Shown: in pieces, positions 50,429 to 62,589 of the stretch
Position numbering within the stretch: the stretch's first letter is position 1
Layout of the letters: every line of letters starts with the position of its first letter
Source: Edaphochlamys debaryana
Lineage: Eukaryota; Chlorophyta; Chlorophyceae; Chlamydomonadales
DNA length: 64,000 nt
NCBI GenBank assembly: GCA_016858145.1
Contig: JAEHOE010000018.1
Coordinates: 186,001 to 250,000 of the forward strand
Direction of reading: 5' to 3'
Notes under the pieces: generated by a model
What the model saw: only the letters and a program-made list of their open reading frames with translations
Databases searched by the model: none
Told to the model about the DNA's origin: nothing
Translations under genes and position numbers: made by a program

Positions 50429-53145
50429 TGCGGCGGAGCGGCGGCGGGGGCCCGGGGGCCGTGAGGTGCTGGAGGCGATGCGGGCGGGGGAAGGACGTTG
50501 GGGTGAGGAGACAGCTGCGGGCAGCGGAGGTGGCGACCAGCAGCGAGCACGGGGCCAGCGCTGCTTGCGGCGGGGGAGGTGCGCTCGGCCGAGGGGCGAA
50601 GGTGGCTCTGGTACTGGTGTGTGGCTTCGTGCCGACCTCAAGGGGCTTGCACGGGGCAGGGCGGCGCAGGGCTGGAACCGTCTGGCCGGCCAGCCCTGGA
50701 GCCGCGGAGCTGGAGCCGGGCTTGGAGCTGCCGAGCTGCTGGCGCGGCGGAGCTGACGTGGCGTGGTGCAGGGGGCGGTCAGGCGGAGCGAGGCCGGTGC
50801 TCCCTGGCGGCGAGGAGTGCCGCCTGGACGATGCGGAGAGAGCGGAGCGGAGCGGAAGCGTTTGAATCTGCGGGATGCTCCTGCCTGCGAGGAGTTCCTG
50901 GAGCTTTGACACACGAGCATGCTCAGGTCGGACACGACGCCGCTGGGGCTGCACCACGTCTTGGGCGCCCCTCCGTGTGGCCATGACAAAGACAAGCGAC
51001 ATGACATGATATGGCATGGCATGGCACCGGCCATCAAGGACGTGTATCGGTACCGTATGTATCTGGCTGGACTCCGCACGGCCGAGGTGGACGGCGGCAA
51101 GCCGGGGTGTTTGGTCGCTGTCGGTATGGTTGGGAAATGGAACGGACGGTTATGTTGGGTGGTACCAGGGCGTAGACGGGGTAGGGGTAGGAACACAAGC
51201 AGGCATGTACGTGCAGACAAGCGCAGGAGAAGGTGCTGACTGGTTTTGAGACCTGGGGCCGAGCTTTGCATTGACCGGACGTAGGGGACTGGCTGAGGGC
51301 ATTGGGGCAAACGGGGAGCTTATCAGTTATCAGGGACATCAGGGTGCCACTGCACAGCGCCCTACACGACCCCCGAAGGCAGGACGGAAGGGTGAATGAA
51401 GGCACGTATGGGACTAAGGGCTATCTTGATTGTGACCCAGACAGACGGGACAGGGAAGATCCTGGATGCCCACATGGGGCGGCATTGCCGTGACGGCACG
51501 GGGTGATGATGATTGGAAGTCACGAGCAAGCGGGTCCGCGGGTGGTCTTCCTGCCTCTTAGCGCGTTGGCCACTATTCTTGCCAGGACGCCCCTCGCCGC
51601 CTCGCGTTGTGGCAAGGCTACCGGACAACCTGTGGACATGCTAGCAGCCAGAGCATGAGATCTCTCGATTCTCTCCCAAGGCTCTCCCTTTCTCGGTCCC
51701 TTTCTGGACTGGCACGCTTCACGGCTGGGGGCTTCCTCAAGCGGCTCAGGAAAGTGCTATTCGCGCCTGTATCCCATAGGGCCTGTATCAGCCTGCTAGG
51801 GGTAACCGGCGCAGCTCTACGTCGTCAACAGCAACAGCATGCCGGTTACTCTAGCATAGCCGCTATCAGCCGCATCACCGACTACATCTTCTGCGCGTAC
51901 CGCTCCGTGTAGTGCTAGATAGCCTTGTTGCTTGTGTGCTGCGCGGGGGCTATGCCCGCCTCCCTTTCTCGGCTTCCTGCAGGGCGTCGACGTACCGTAT
52001 AGGAAGTGACGCGGTTCCCTCGAGAGCTGGTCGTTGGACTGGACCACCACCGGCACTTCGAAACCTTGCGAGGGTGCCAGCTCAGACAGGGGTGGGCCCC
52101 TGAGCAGAGACCCTCAGAGACCTTTGTACACCCTCGAGAAGGGCTCACCCACCCAAGGCACCCATCCGTACCGCAGGTGTACTGCGAGCTGTCACCATGC
52201 AGAGGTGCTCGGAAGAGGCACGCCCTCTTCAATGTCCCCGCTGCACACTGACAGCGCGCTGCGTTAGGTGTCAGCCTGGCCCACAGCAGGCGCATGTCGG
52301 GTGGCGCGCCGGCCGGCGCGCATGTGCGCTTCTCTCAGCCTCATATCGACATTACAGCACGCGTGTGCTGGTCTTCTCACACATGCTGACCATGCAGCCC
52401 CGCCTTCCTGCGCCTTGGCGCCCTCATGAGCCCCTGCTTGATCCCAATTTCACCCACGGTAATCCTCTCCGCAGGCCCTCCACACGCGGTGACTTCAAAC
52501 CCTCTCTCGCTCCCTTCTCCCCACCACAGTTTTAGCAACGAGACAAGCCGATCCGATACACTCCTGACGCTTGACGCCATAGCATCGACCCCTTTTGCAT
52601 CCGTCGCAGCCCCACAAGCCCGTTCCTGCACCACACCCCGGGAGGGTGCATCCCGCCGGGCCTAAACTCTACCTAGTGATGCAAGTTGCCGTCCCACTGC
52701 CACACACCCTCGACCCGTCATCGCGGCGGTGGAATGCGCGGCTATCCGAACGCTACTAGTCCCTCCATCGCAGCGAGGGCGTGGCTCACCAGCCGCCACA
52801 TTGCACGAAACCTTCATGCTTGCCCCCCAGTCGCTATCCGCAGCGCGGCCCAGCCGGGCACACGCATCACGTGAGGCCCGAGGCCAGGGACATGGCCTGC
52901 GGCGCTGCAGGCGAGCCAACACGGTTCTGAGCCCGATGGGCCTGACCCAGGGCCGCCTGCGCTGCTGCTTGCGGCTGGCAGCGCTCGCCGTGTGCCTGTC
53001 GCCCACCCTGCTGGCCTCCGCCGCCTGCGCCTGCGTCGCCGTGAGCTGCTGCCGCCGCAAGGGCAGCGCTTGCGCTGGCCCCGCGGCCCTCCTGGCCACC
53101 GTGAGCCCCCGGCGGCCGGCTGCTGCGAGCTCCGCTGCGGCCGCT
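50429..53145. other. 2.7-kb convergent 3' regions of SAP30 and ERD2
   Basis: No coding sequence is recognised. TTACA at 52352-52356 is a good minus-strand poly(A) candidate for ERD2. No plus-strand TGTAA was found for SAP30. Confidence 0.45.
52352..52356 (-). promoter_or_regulatory. Candidate TGTAA poly(A) signal of ERD2
   Basis: TTACA on the plus strand, 790 nt past the stop codon. Confidence 0.4.
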
Positions 53146-55533
53146 CTACGCGGGGAGCGAGAGCTTCTCGTTGTTCCGCCAGCTGCGGATGTAGTAGTAG
53201 AAGAAGTCGATGTACACGATCGTTTGTACGATTCCGGAGATCCAGACTGTGGGACAAGCGTCGGGGGGATGGGCGGGTGATTGAGCACCCACAGCGTACC
53301 GTACAGCGACGAAAGCAGGCAGCCTGCCTCCCGGCCCAGGCTGGGACGAAGGTTCCTCATCTCAAGGAGCCCCGTGTCACGGGTTCTTCAAAAACTGCGA
53401 CTCCAGGTCCCAGAGAGCCCCATGCGGTCAGCACCGCGCCGTGCCTGATACTCGAGCCCCTCCCATGCGCAGTGCCCGGCCGCCCCCACGCGTCGACACC
53501 CCGGCTGCGGCCCTCGCAGCTCACCCAGGTACTGGCGGTAGTTGGGCTCCGTCATGAACCGGTAGATCCAGTTCAGGATGTACAGAGCACGGTACGACCT
53601 GGGGCGCGGAATGAAAGAGAACGGGAGGGCCGACATCAGTCCGGTGTGGGGGCGGTGGAGACGACAGCGGCTTCCTGCTAGAGGCGGGTGTGCAAGTACC
53701 CATTGCGCGGCCTTGCGGCTGCGGCTGCAGCGCTCGGCCTGCCTCCGGAGGCAGTCCACTGCTTGAGTAAGCCGCAGCGCTTTGTCCACAGCTGTGGACT
53801 GCGCTGGTCGAGGGTTCGGCTGAGCTGCCGAGCTCCTGCCGCTACCCCAGCTTACGCACACCACAGTCCCATGTAAGGGGTTACTCCCACGGCTCTAATG
53901 CTCATATCCGCAAGCTGTGACGTTGGGCTGAGGCCGCCTCCCGCTCAGACGGAAACGCACCGCTGTGAACCTCGTCGAAGGAGCACCCCCGGATAGCAGT
54001 GTATCCCCAAGCTCACGAACCCCTGCTCGAAGCTCCACCCAAGCCCTCTCGCCCTTTGCAGGTCAACCCCGCCGGACAACAAGTCGAGTGTCCTGGAGTC
54101 CGCTGCACGTCCTCACCTGCACAGCAAACTGACCACCCACCCCGCCCCCCGCCAGCACCCGCACCCGCCCCTGCCTCCACCCCGCCCACGGCCGACTGCC
54201 CGCAGCTCCCCGCACCCACCCGAGCAGGAACACGTAGTTCCCGGTGAGGTTGTCGATGTTGTTGGTGCGCTGCAGCAGCACCAGCTGGGGCAGGATGGCC
54301 ACGGCCTCCAGGTAGATGGAGAACGTCCACAGCACCTGGAGCAGAGTCGCGGGGTGTGCGAGCGGGCGTCGGGCGGAGGCGGCAGGGCACAGGCGGCAGG
54401 GTGCCGTGTGAAACGTCTTTTCTTGCTGGGCTGGCGGCTGGATGGGTGGCTGACTGGGCGCCAGGGCCCTGGCAGGCACGGCCCCCGGCACGCGTGGAGG
54501 CGGGCTTGGAGGCCGTCCGGTGCCAGAGGTCCCCTTGCAGCGCGTTTGTGCTGCTGATTCGATTGTTGAGAGGAGGTGTGTGCCGCTGGTGCTGGTGGTA
54601 ATCTCTCGGCGGCGGCCGCCCCTTCGTGCGCCGGACGAAGGAGGTTGCCCGAGGTGGGCGCAGCTGCGCTGGCCGGCCCACGTGCGTCCGACAGAGCGTC
54701 ACACACAGGTGCCCTGCGTTGCCCCCCCGGCTCCCTCCCGGTCCAGAGCTGTGGCCTCCACAGCCTCCAGGACGATTAGCGCACGCCCGCTTTGGGCACT
54801 CGTGATCCTCCTTCGGAAGCTGCTCCCAGCTGCTGCTCCGCCAGTCGTACTTTGACTGCAGGGGCCACGTGCTGTTGGACACGCGTGCCCAGCCGGTCCA
54901 ATCCCCCAGCCAAGGCTGTCCATCCCCTGGCCACCAAGATGCTGGTTTGGGGCCAGGCCAGGGGCACAGGGGGCATAGTTTTCCACGCGGGAAGGGGTGG
55001 GGGAGGATGCTCACCTCCATGGCGCTGAACTCGTTGTTGAGCACCAGGGCTAGCAGGAAGCATGGCAGGATGAGGAATTGGTAGCGGAAAGTGTCCTGTT
55101 CCCGGTCATACGTCACGCGGATGACTTTGTGGAAGCGCATCCAGTAAATGATCGTGAACGTCGACAAGAGGAAGATGAGCTTCATCGTCGTGTTGTACCT
55201 GCGCTCGCCAGCAAAACGCGTCAGGCCCCCATACGCTCGAAGCGCGCAGGCGGCAGCGTGCGCAGCCCTTACAGGGAGATGAAGCTGGTGAACAGGTCCA
55301 GGTACCGGCACACAAACACTATCGCGTAGAGCTCCTGAGTCTTAAGCGAGACACCTGCCCGGCACAGCAGCGATTCCAGCGTCACGAGCAGCGCTGCCGC
55401 AGCTGCAACTGCATCGCCAGCTGAGATCAGCGCCCTCACCCCGGCAGCTCCGTGTCGCATTGATTTTCAGAAGCAAGACGATAATTGAGAACAGGTGCAT
55501 CATATCGCCCGCGAGTCTGAAGATATTCATCAT
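53146..55533 (-). CDS. ERD2: ER lumen protein-retaining (KDEL) receptor
   Basis: Six exons, high to low: 55440-55533, 55273-55354, 55015-55198, 54220-54335, 53525-53598, 53146-53246, giving 216 aa, the family's usual length. The protein starts MMNIFRLAGDMMHLFSII and runs through seven membrane helices. ERD2 signatures include GVSLKTQELYAIVFVCRYLD, IYWMRFHKVIRVTYDREQD, FSIYLEAVAILPQLVLLQR, NIDNLTGNYVFLLG and YRALYILNWIYRF. It retrieves soluble ER proteins carrying HDEL/KDEL-type ends from the Golgi by COPI vesicles. The C-terminus IRSWRNNEKLSLPA holds the basic residues needed for retrieval. The first of two adjacent ATGs is used; the second would give the canonical MNIFR start. The gene is divergent from the 2H/GGCT fusion, with 484 bp between starts. 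Confidence 0.96.
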
Positions 55534-56017
55534 TTTTGCTGTGTTCAAGCGCTGAATGTCCCGTCAGGGCAGCTAGAGGAGCCCCACGCGGGCTAGTGTG
55601 AATGTGGAGGCAGTGACTGTATCGTTCAGTGCGGAAACGAGGCGGCGAGTGTCGACTCACGCAACATGCCCTTGCCGCCCAGCCCATCCCGCCCGCGCGA
55701 TGTACCGGCGTCCCGCTGCCGCAACAGCCACAACCCCGCCCTGCCTGCGCCATACACTCGGAGCGGGGCACTGCAACTCACATATTGCGAAGCTCGAGGC
55801 ACTGCGCACTAAGCTGTCGCCGCGCTCCGGTACCCGCGACTGCACCCCGACCGCAACGCCCCGACGTCCGCAGCTCCCCAGCCCACGCACTGCGCTTACC
55901 CACGGCTCTGCTGCCGACTCCCAACGACTCGCAACGACCGGCAGCCACCACCCGGACCGCCCACTGCGTCAGTGGACGCGTCCAGACGTGTCCTCGCGTG
56001 GACCTCCCGCCCTCGCC
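55534..56017. promoter_or_regulatory. Divergent promoter region, ERD2 / 2H-GGCT gene
   Basis: 484 bp between opposed start codons. The open frame that runs in from 55598 is only a 5' extension without an ATG context of its own. Confidence 0.5.
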
Positions 56018-59000
56018 ATGTCCCGTCTCCCAGGCCCCGCCCAGGCCCATGCGCCCTCCGCGCTGCCGGCTTCGCCTCCAAAGGTGCACACCACCACCAT
56101 TGCCGTGGTCCCCCCCGCCCATGTGTGGCGGAGCATCCAAGCGCTCCGGTGCTTCCGCGACAAGAGCTTCGTGCGCTGGCCGCCCCACATCAACCTGCTC
56201 TACCCCTTCCACCCGGACGATGCCCTCGGAGCGCCCGGGGCGGGGCGCAGCGGAGGCCGCGGCGGCGGCGGAAGCAGTGGCGGAGGCGGCAGGGCAGGGG
56301 CCGTTGCTGGCGGCGCGTTCGCCGGCTACGCGCAGAGGGCGACGGAGGCGCTGGCTCACGTGCCTCCCTTTCGGGTGCGGGGGCCTTGCCTCGGGGACGT
56401 AACCACCATGGACTGTGTGGCACGTGCTCCATGCTGGTCGCTGCATGGTGCATTGCACCACTGCAGCCGGTCAGGCGGCGGGCCCAACGATAGGCTTGCC
56501 CTGCACTTTCTTTATGGCTGGCGCACCTGCCCCCCGCTGGGGCACCTGACGCCGCCTGCGCCATGCCCGAACGCCCCTCCCTCACACGCCGTCTCGCTAC
56601 ACCTCCCCCACTGCCAATGCCCTTTACGCGCAGGTGCGCCTGGAGGCCCTGCGCACCTTCCGCCACTCGGCCCGCAGCTTCACGCTCTGGGCGGAGCCGC
56701 AGGCACTGCCGCCGCTGCAGCCGCCCTCCTCCCCGGCCGCTGCCGCTGCCGCTGCGGACGCTCCGCCCACGGCAGCCAACGCAGGAGCCGCTTGGAGCAG
56801 CGAAGGAGGGGCAGGAGGCGGAGCAGCCGGTGCTGGCGACCAGGGAGGCGAGGCCAGCAGTGGAGCAGCGGCAGGGGCGGGGGGTCTGCTGCTGGTTCAG
56901 TCGCTGCTAGAGGGGGCCTTCCCCGCCTGCACCGACCTCAGCCGGGACGAGGCGCGGGGTATCGCGGGATTCGTGCCGCACCTGTCGCTGGGGCAGATGA
57001 GGGTGAGGCAGGGCGGGGCAGGGGAGGGGAGGGCTCGGAGGTGCGGGGCAGGGGCAAGCGCTCCGCCGGGGGTTGGGAGAAGGCCTTACTGGGGTGCGCC
57101 TGGGCCTGGGGGCGGGTGCGTACAGAGGGTAGCAAGGCGGCGTGCCTTCGATGGTACTCTCAGCCAATGTGGCAACGCCCCTCTTGCGCCCCTGGGTGTT
57201 GCCCCGCGGTTCCCCACAGGACGAGTCCGAGGTTGAGGTGGGCCCGGGGGTGGGGGGGTAGGGCGGTGTGCTGGGCAGTCAGGGTACAAGATCATCACCC
57301 AACCCCGCCCTTCTCTCGGCTGCCTTGCGGTACCTCCCTTGCCTTCTCTGCCCCTTGAGCTCCCAGGAGCTGTGCTCCCGCTGGGCCCCCCTGGAGTTCA
57401 CGGTGGACAGCGTGCAGCTGCTCAGCAGGCGGGTGAGCGGGGGCGGGTGAGCGGGGGCGGGTGAGCGGGGGCGGGTGAGCGGGGGGCGGGGTGAGCGGGG
57501 GCGGGTGAGCGGGGGCGGGTGAGCGGGGGCGGGTGAGCGGGGCGGGTGAGCGGGGGCGGGCGAGCGGGGGCGGGTGAGCGGGGCGGATGAGCGGGGGCGG
57601 GTGAGTGGAGGCGGGTGAGCGGGGGCGCGGCGGACGGGTGGGGGTTCCGTGAGGGCAGGAGCTGTGTGGCGAGGGGGCCCACTCGCGACGCAGTACAGGC
57701 AAGGCGTCCTTGCTGGTACCAATCCTCAGACAGAGTGGGTGCGGCAAGGCTGGCGGCCGGGGCCGTCGCAGGGGCTGCGAAGGCCTGGACGGGAGCGCGT
57801 GGGTCGCTGCTGCAGTGCACAGAAGCCGAGGCTGTGGGCTGCCGGGCAGCCTAGCGGCTTGGTGCGCCGAGCTTGCTTCCGCTGGCTTGCCTCGCCCATC
57901 CGTTGACTGCCCATCCGCCAGGGCTACCTCTCGCCCTTCATGGTCCGGTACTCGGTGCCCCTGGGCTCGGGCCTGGGCCTGGGCCTGGGCCTGGGCCCGG
58001 GCTCGGGCCTGGGCTCGGGCTCGGGCCTGGGCCTGGGCCTGGGCCGGAGCGTGGGAGGAGAGCTCGCGCCAGAGGCAGCCGCGGTCCTGGGCTCCCATCC
58101 TCCGTACGCTGTACGGCTGGACGTGCCGTACCTCGCGACCATGGCTGATCCCGTGTGGACAGTGGATGGCGGCTGGGGTGGAGGCGCGGGAGTCGAGGCC
58201 GCCCAGAGGTGCGAGAAGGGAAGGGACAGGAAGGATGAGCCCAGAAGAGGGAAGGAGCGTTGGTGGGAAAAAGAGCGAGCTGCACAGAGGAGCGTGGCAG
58301 GCACAACGTGCGAGCTGCACGGACCCATGACCCCGACACCTCAATTGCTGCAGGCTGCGCCGGCGCTTCGCCTCACCTTGCCAGGTGCTGCCGCCACTGC
58401 CCGCCGCTGAGCCGCTCGCCGCCGACACGGCAGTCGCCGCCGCCCAGCCGGCAGACCATGTTGCTACAGCGGCCACCGCGGCAGACGCCGCAGCCGGCCC
58501 CGAGTTAAGCGGCGCTGCAGCCGCGCCTCACGCCGCGGCAGCCGGCGTCAAGCGAGCGGCCGAGGCGACACCGGAGGCGGCGGAGGCCGAGGCCGAGGCC
58601 GGGGCCGAAGGCCTAAGCGAGGGCGGCCATGCGGTTTCCGGCGGCAGCGACGAGGAGGGGGGCGGCGGGGCCGAGGGCCATGTGTGGTGGTTTGCCTATG
58701 GCGCTGCGCTGCAGGCCCCCCCCGAGCACCTGGGCGCGCTGCGGTCTGTGGCCGCCACTGCGCTAGGTAGGTGGGTGCATGGGTGTCGCCAATGACGGTA
58801 CCCCCAGGGAGTATCTTGGGGCTCTAACTCGAGGTGGGGTGATCTCTTCCGCAAGGCCTCGGGGGCGGTGGCAAGCACGCAGCCGGGCTTGCCGTGACGT
58901 GTCGGCGCCCCCCGGGATGGCCGCTTTGTGCCCGGCCGCCTTCGTCCCTGCCCACACTCCCTGGCCGCCTAGGTCCGTGCCCGCCCCTTCGCGTGTGCCG

Positions 59001-60207
59001 CACCCCTGCACCCCCGCACCCCCGCGCCCCGCAGGCCACCGGCTGGTGTTCAACCGCCCCGGCTACCGGGCCAACCTGCAGGCTGCGGCGCCGACCCCGG
59101 GGCAGCAGACACCTCACGCCCCTAGCCCACCCGGGGCCACGCGCCGCGATGTAACCGGTACCGACGGGCGCCGCCCGCTGCAGGCAGAGGCACGGGACGC
59201 GGATGCAGCTGGCGGAGGAGCTACCTCGGGGGGAACGGAAGCAGAGGACGGCGCGGGGCCTCCGGGCGTGCTGCACCTGGTGCCGCTGGGCACGGCCTCA
59301 CGGATGCTGCTGGCGACACCCGAGGCGTGGTGGGGCCGGGGCTGGGGCTTTGGATTGGGTCCACAGACAGTCAGTAGCACGGCGCTCCACGCGCTGGCAA
59401 CATGTCAACCGCCGACTGTGCTGCGAGGCCGAGGTTCCAGACGGATGCGTAGCGGCGGCGTTAGGCAGGTGGACCATGGCGGCTTTTGGCTACCGGTACG
59501 CACCCGCACGCCCCTGCCCTCGCCCCTGGTTGCAGCCCGATCGAGGTGCGCTGCATCCCACGCACTGCCTCACGGCCGCCTGGGCCACCCGGCCACGGAC
59601 CGGTGGCGGCGCTGGCGCTGGCCGCACCGCCCGAGCGCTGCCTGGCCGTGGAGGGCGCCCCTCCCGCCAGGTAAGCGCACACACGCAATTGCTAAATCTT
59701 AAGCCCGGGTCCAACGGCAGGGAGCCAGGGATCCCTAGGGGGGAATGGGTTTGGCCGTCTAGCACGGTTTGCGGAGCAACGAACACCCGCCGCCCTGCCG
59801 CCCTTGCCCGCAGCTATGTGTCGGCGGTCCTGAAGGGCGCGCGTCGCTACGGCTTGGAGCCGCAGCTCAGGAGCCTGCTGGAGGGCCTGGGGGAGCGGGA
59901 CCCGCGCGGAGCGGCGGCAGGGGCGCAGGGAGGGCCGGGGGCAGCACCGGGGGCGGCGCCTCATGCAGGGCTGAGCACGGGGACGGACGCAGTGACGGAA
60001 GCAGGTCTGGATGGAGGGAGAGGGGCTGACGAAGCGGAGGCGGGTGGTGCGGGCGGGGAGGGTGCGGGAGCAGAAGGAGGCGGGAGGGGCGGCAGGGGAG
60101 GGGGCAGGGGCGGCAGGCGGCGGGGTGGGAGGGGCCGGGGGGGGCACCAGCGGACGGGGGCCGACAAGGCTGTGGCGGGGCTGCCGCGTGGCCTCGTGGA
60201 CTGGTGA
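56018..60207 (+). CDS. Fusion: 2H phosphoesterase (LigT-like) + gamma-glutamylcyclotransferase-like domain
   Basis: Ten exons: 56018-56374, 56634-57002, 57220-57237, 57367-57432, 57922-58050, 58385-58766, 59035-59329, 59469-59495, 59536-59670, 59814-60207, giving 723 aa. Residues ~24-300 are a 2',5'-RNA ligase/2H phosphoesterase domain. Its two His motifs are HINLLYPF (His57) and HLSLGQ (His235), with FTLWAEP between and APLEFTVDSVQLL after; an Ala/Gly-rich insert separates them. Residues ~410-640 are an AIG2/GGCT-like domain: WWFAYGAAL, HRLVFNRPGYRANL, LHLVPLGT, FGYRPIEVRC and YVSAVLKGARRYGL. The canonical YGS is YGA here, so cyclotransferase activity is unsure. The N-terminal half may act on 2',3'-cyclic or tRNA-splicing phosphates. 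The end of exon 5 (AGC|GTGGGA) is the weakest junction. The tail is Gly/Arg-rich, as in RNA-binding proteins. TGTAA lies at 60377-60381. Confidence 0.82.
57433..57630 (+). repeat. Minisatellite of 5' splice-site-like units
   Basis: A ~14-bp unit, GGCGGGTGAGCGGG, repeats about 14 times, starting exactly at the exon 4 donor CGG|GTGAGC. About twelve copies keep GTGAG and two are altered (CGAGC, ATGAG). Reading on from the first donor reaches a TGA after seven codons. Confidence 0.9.
57961..58045 (+). repeat. GGGCCT hexanucleotide run coding for Leu-Gly/Ser-Gly
   Basis: About fourteen imperfect hexamers in exon 5 give alternating GL and GS pairs. Related GGGCCT-rich tracts occur at 15540-15590 in an E2F intron. 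Confidence 0.75.
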
Positions 60208-60376
60208 TGGTCCTGGCCGTTGGATTCCAGGTGTTATTCCTACCTGCCTAGAGCCTTTATTGTCGCAAGGGTGCCTTATGCAGAGCACGGGCGTGAGCTG
60301 GTGGACTGGTGAGGTTCGGTACGAGTGACTTGTGGCGTGATGATGCCTCTGCCAGATGCAGCGCGTGGGCCTGAGC

Positions 60377-60381
60377 TGTAA
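60377..60381 (+). promoter_or_regulatory. TGTAA poly(A) signal of the 2H/GGCT gene
   Basis: TGTAA 170 nt past the stop codon. Confidence 0.5.
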
Positions 60382-60480
60382 GGCTGCGGCAGGGGAGCTC
60401 CGGGCTCTGTCTTGGCGCCGGTATCCGGTCGGGCGGTCTGGGCGAGAAGTCGCTTTCAGCAGCGACAGCAAGTAATCTGC

Positions 60481-60485
60481 TTACA
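60481..60485 (-). promoter_or_regulatory. Candidate TGTAA poly(A) signal of the EF-hand gene
   Basis: TTACA on the plus strand, 662 nt past the stop codon. Confidence 0.45.
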
Positions 60486-61146
60486 TTGTGTGGCAGCTGC
60501 CACCGTCGGCCCCTTGGCAGACCCCGCGCGTGGTGCGAGCTTTCCCCCTCCCACCCCTCCCTCGCGTGGCCCTACCCGCATGCCCCCAGCGCCCGCGCCG
60601 CTCACACCTCTGCTCCCTCGCGCACCGAAGGCTGCCGCCCGCACCCAGTGCACACCGCTGGCCACCTCTTCCCATCTCCCCGTGTGCGCTGAGCCACGGC
60701 TAGCCGGAACAGCCTTAACAGTGGCGCCCAACCCTCCGCAGCGCCCACTCCGCTCATCACTCCCTGAGCCGGCGCAGCACCCCTCTATCGCTGCACCCAG
60801 CACCTGCAGCACCCCTAGCTCGGGCCCGAACGGCAACGCCCGCCCGCCCCCGCCCGCCGGCCCAAACACACAGCAGCAGCTCTGCCCCCCTCCCCCCGCC
60901 CCCCCTCGTCATGGTCGAGTTCGTCATGCGACACTGCCTGGCGACCCGCCAGGAGTCAGGCCCGTCATCATCCCTGCCCCACCCCGTCTCGGCGCATGAG
61001 CCGCGTCTTCGGCCGCAAGGTCCACTCCGTAGACAACTTCTTGCCTCAGGCCCCCCCCTTGGCGCTGGCCGCCCCCATACACGTCAGTAGCCCTTCCCTC
61101 CCGAGGCGCGTGCCCTGTCCCCACCCTCCAAGGAACCTCTGCAGCG

Positions 61147-62589
61147 TTACGACAGCAGCGCCCGGAACTCGTCGTACGACAGGAATCCGCTGAAGTCCGC
61201 GTCAGCATCCTTGACCAGCCGGTCAACGTTGATGGTCAGCTCGAACTCCTGCATACGGCGGTAGCGCACAGCAGCAGCAACAGCAACAGGTCGGGTTGTG
61301 TGCGCAAGCATCCCGTGCCTCACTGCCTCGTGCCCATCACTCCTCAACCTCACTGTCTGCACACATCCCACACTCTCACTTCCCCCCGCGCCCTGTCCAT
61401 GGCCCCTCACCCCCCCACACCTCGCAGATGGCCTTGAGCTTGTCCATGGAGATGCGCCCCGTGCGGTCGGCCTGCGAGGGGGGGGAGAAGGGCGATGTTA
61501 GGGCGATGTGGGTCGGGGGTAGGGGCAGCCGGGTAGGGCGCCCCCGCCTGCGCCCTGGCCCCCGCCCCTTCGTGTAGCGACATTCTGGACCTGCGCCCTG
61601 GCCTACTGCCCGCGGCATCCCCTGACGCCCCTGGCGCCTCCCCGGCTTCAGGGCCCCGCCTCACGTTTCCCCCCAGGGCCACGAAGGCGTCGAGCGTCTC
61701 CGCCTCGTCTGCGTCCTTTGATGACAGCTGCTTGTTGATCTGGATCACGCGGACGAACTCCGCGAACTCAATCAGCCGGCTGCCGTCCTCGTCGACCTGC
61801 ACGGGCGGGGTGGGAGTAAGTTGGTTGGGGAAAGGGCTGCCGAGATATATGGAGCCAAGCGGCTCCAAACCGCCTTGGGCCGTGCGCCACAGCCGCGGCA
61901 ACAGAGATCCCCCCCCCGAGCCCCGACCACCCCCCAGGCCCCCACTGGTGGATACACGAGCACTGTGCGTGCTAAGTGACACGTGCATCTCGCTGTTGAA
62001 AGTATGTGTCCGCGTGCTTCACAGCCTAAGACGGAATCAGCGCTGCCTCAGAGGCCAGGGGCGGGTTGCTGCCGCGTCCCCACGCCCCCAAGGCCCCTTG
62101 AGACGCCAGCCTCGGCCCTCCATGCCTCCGCCTCCCCGCTTGACCCCGGGGCTTGACCCCTCACCTGGCTGATCATGACGAACATCTCCTGCACAGCCAC
62201 GGCGCACGCACAAGGTCACGGGACTGTGGCAGGGGCCGCGGGTCAAGGCGGGTTCCCTCGGCTCACCTCCTCGCTGGGGTTCTGCCCAAGAGCGGAGAGC
62301 GCGGTCCGCAGCTCCTTAGTGTCGATGGTGCCCGTCCCGTCTTTATCAAACATGTTGAATGCCTTTCTGCACATCTCCAGCTGCGGCGGAACGAAAGCGC
62401 GTTGTTCATGACCCCGCAAATGTCGCTCCAGCGTCCACCAGCTTCCGTCATGAATGCTTGCCCATAAAGCTATACGCGAAGCAGTCCAGCCACTGATGAG
62501 TTTGCGACGAAGCAGCTCACCTCCTCATCGCTCAACGGGGGCAAATTGAACGCGTACGCAGCATCCCGAACTGCTTGTGTTCGTGGCAT
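61147..62589 (-). CDS. EF-hand calcium-binding protein (calmodulin/centrin-like)
   Basis: Six exons, high to low: 62521-62589, 62267-62380, 62165-62188, 61665-61796, 61421-61471, 61147-61248, all phase 0, giving 163 aa. Four EF-hand units can be seen. EF1 loop DKDGTGTIDTKE is complete. EF2 loop DEDGSRLIEFAE is complete at its ends. EF3 (GGNADRTGRISMDKL) has lost its acidic ligands. EF4 loop DADFSGFLSYDE is complete. So three sites probably bind calcium. Linker QINKQLSSKDADEAETLDAF is not calmodulin-like, and there is no centrin N-terminal basic tail. Size and pattern would suit a flagellar protein such as the outer-arm docking-complex subunit DC3, but that is a guess. One exon is only 24 nt (EMFVMISQ). 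Confidence 0.88.

Larger units (their letters stand above)
60208..61146. other. Convergent 3' regions of the 2H/GGCT and EF-hand genes
   Basis: The two poly(A) candidates face each other: plus TGTAA 60377-60381 and minus TTACA 60481-60485. If both are used the transcripts would overlap slightly or not at all. No coding sequence is recognised. Confidence 0.5.

Noticed and set aside
55598..57358. 586-aa plus-strand open frame
   Set aside because: Same frame as exon 1 of the 2H gene but reads through two introns and starts inside the divergent promoter.
57433..57630. Regular repeat array resembling a CRISPR
   Set aside because: Units are 14 bp without spacers, inside a eukaryotic intron; it is a minisatellite.
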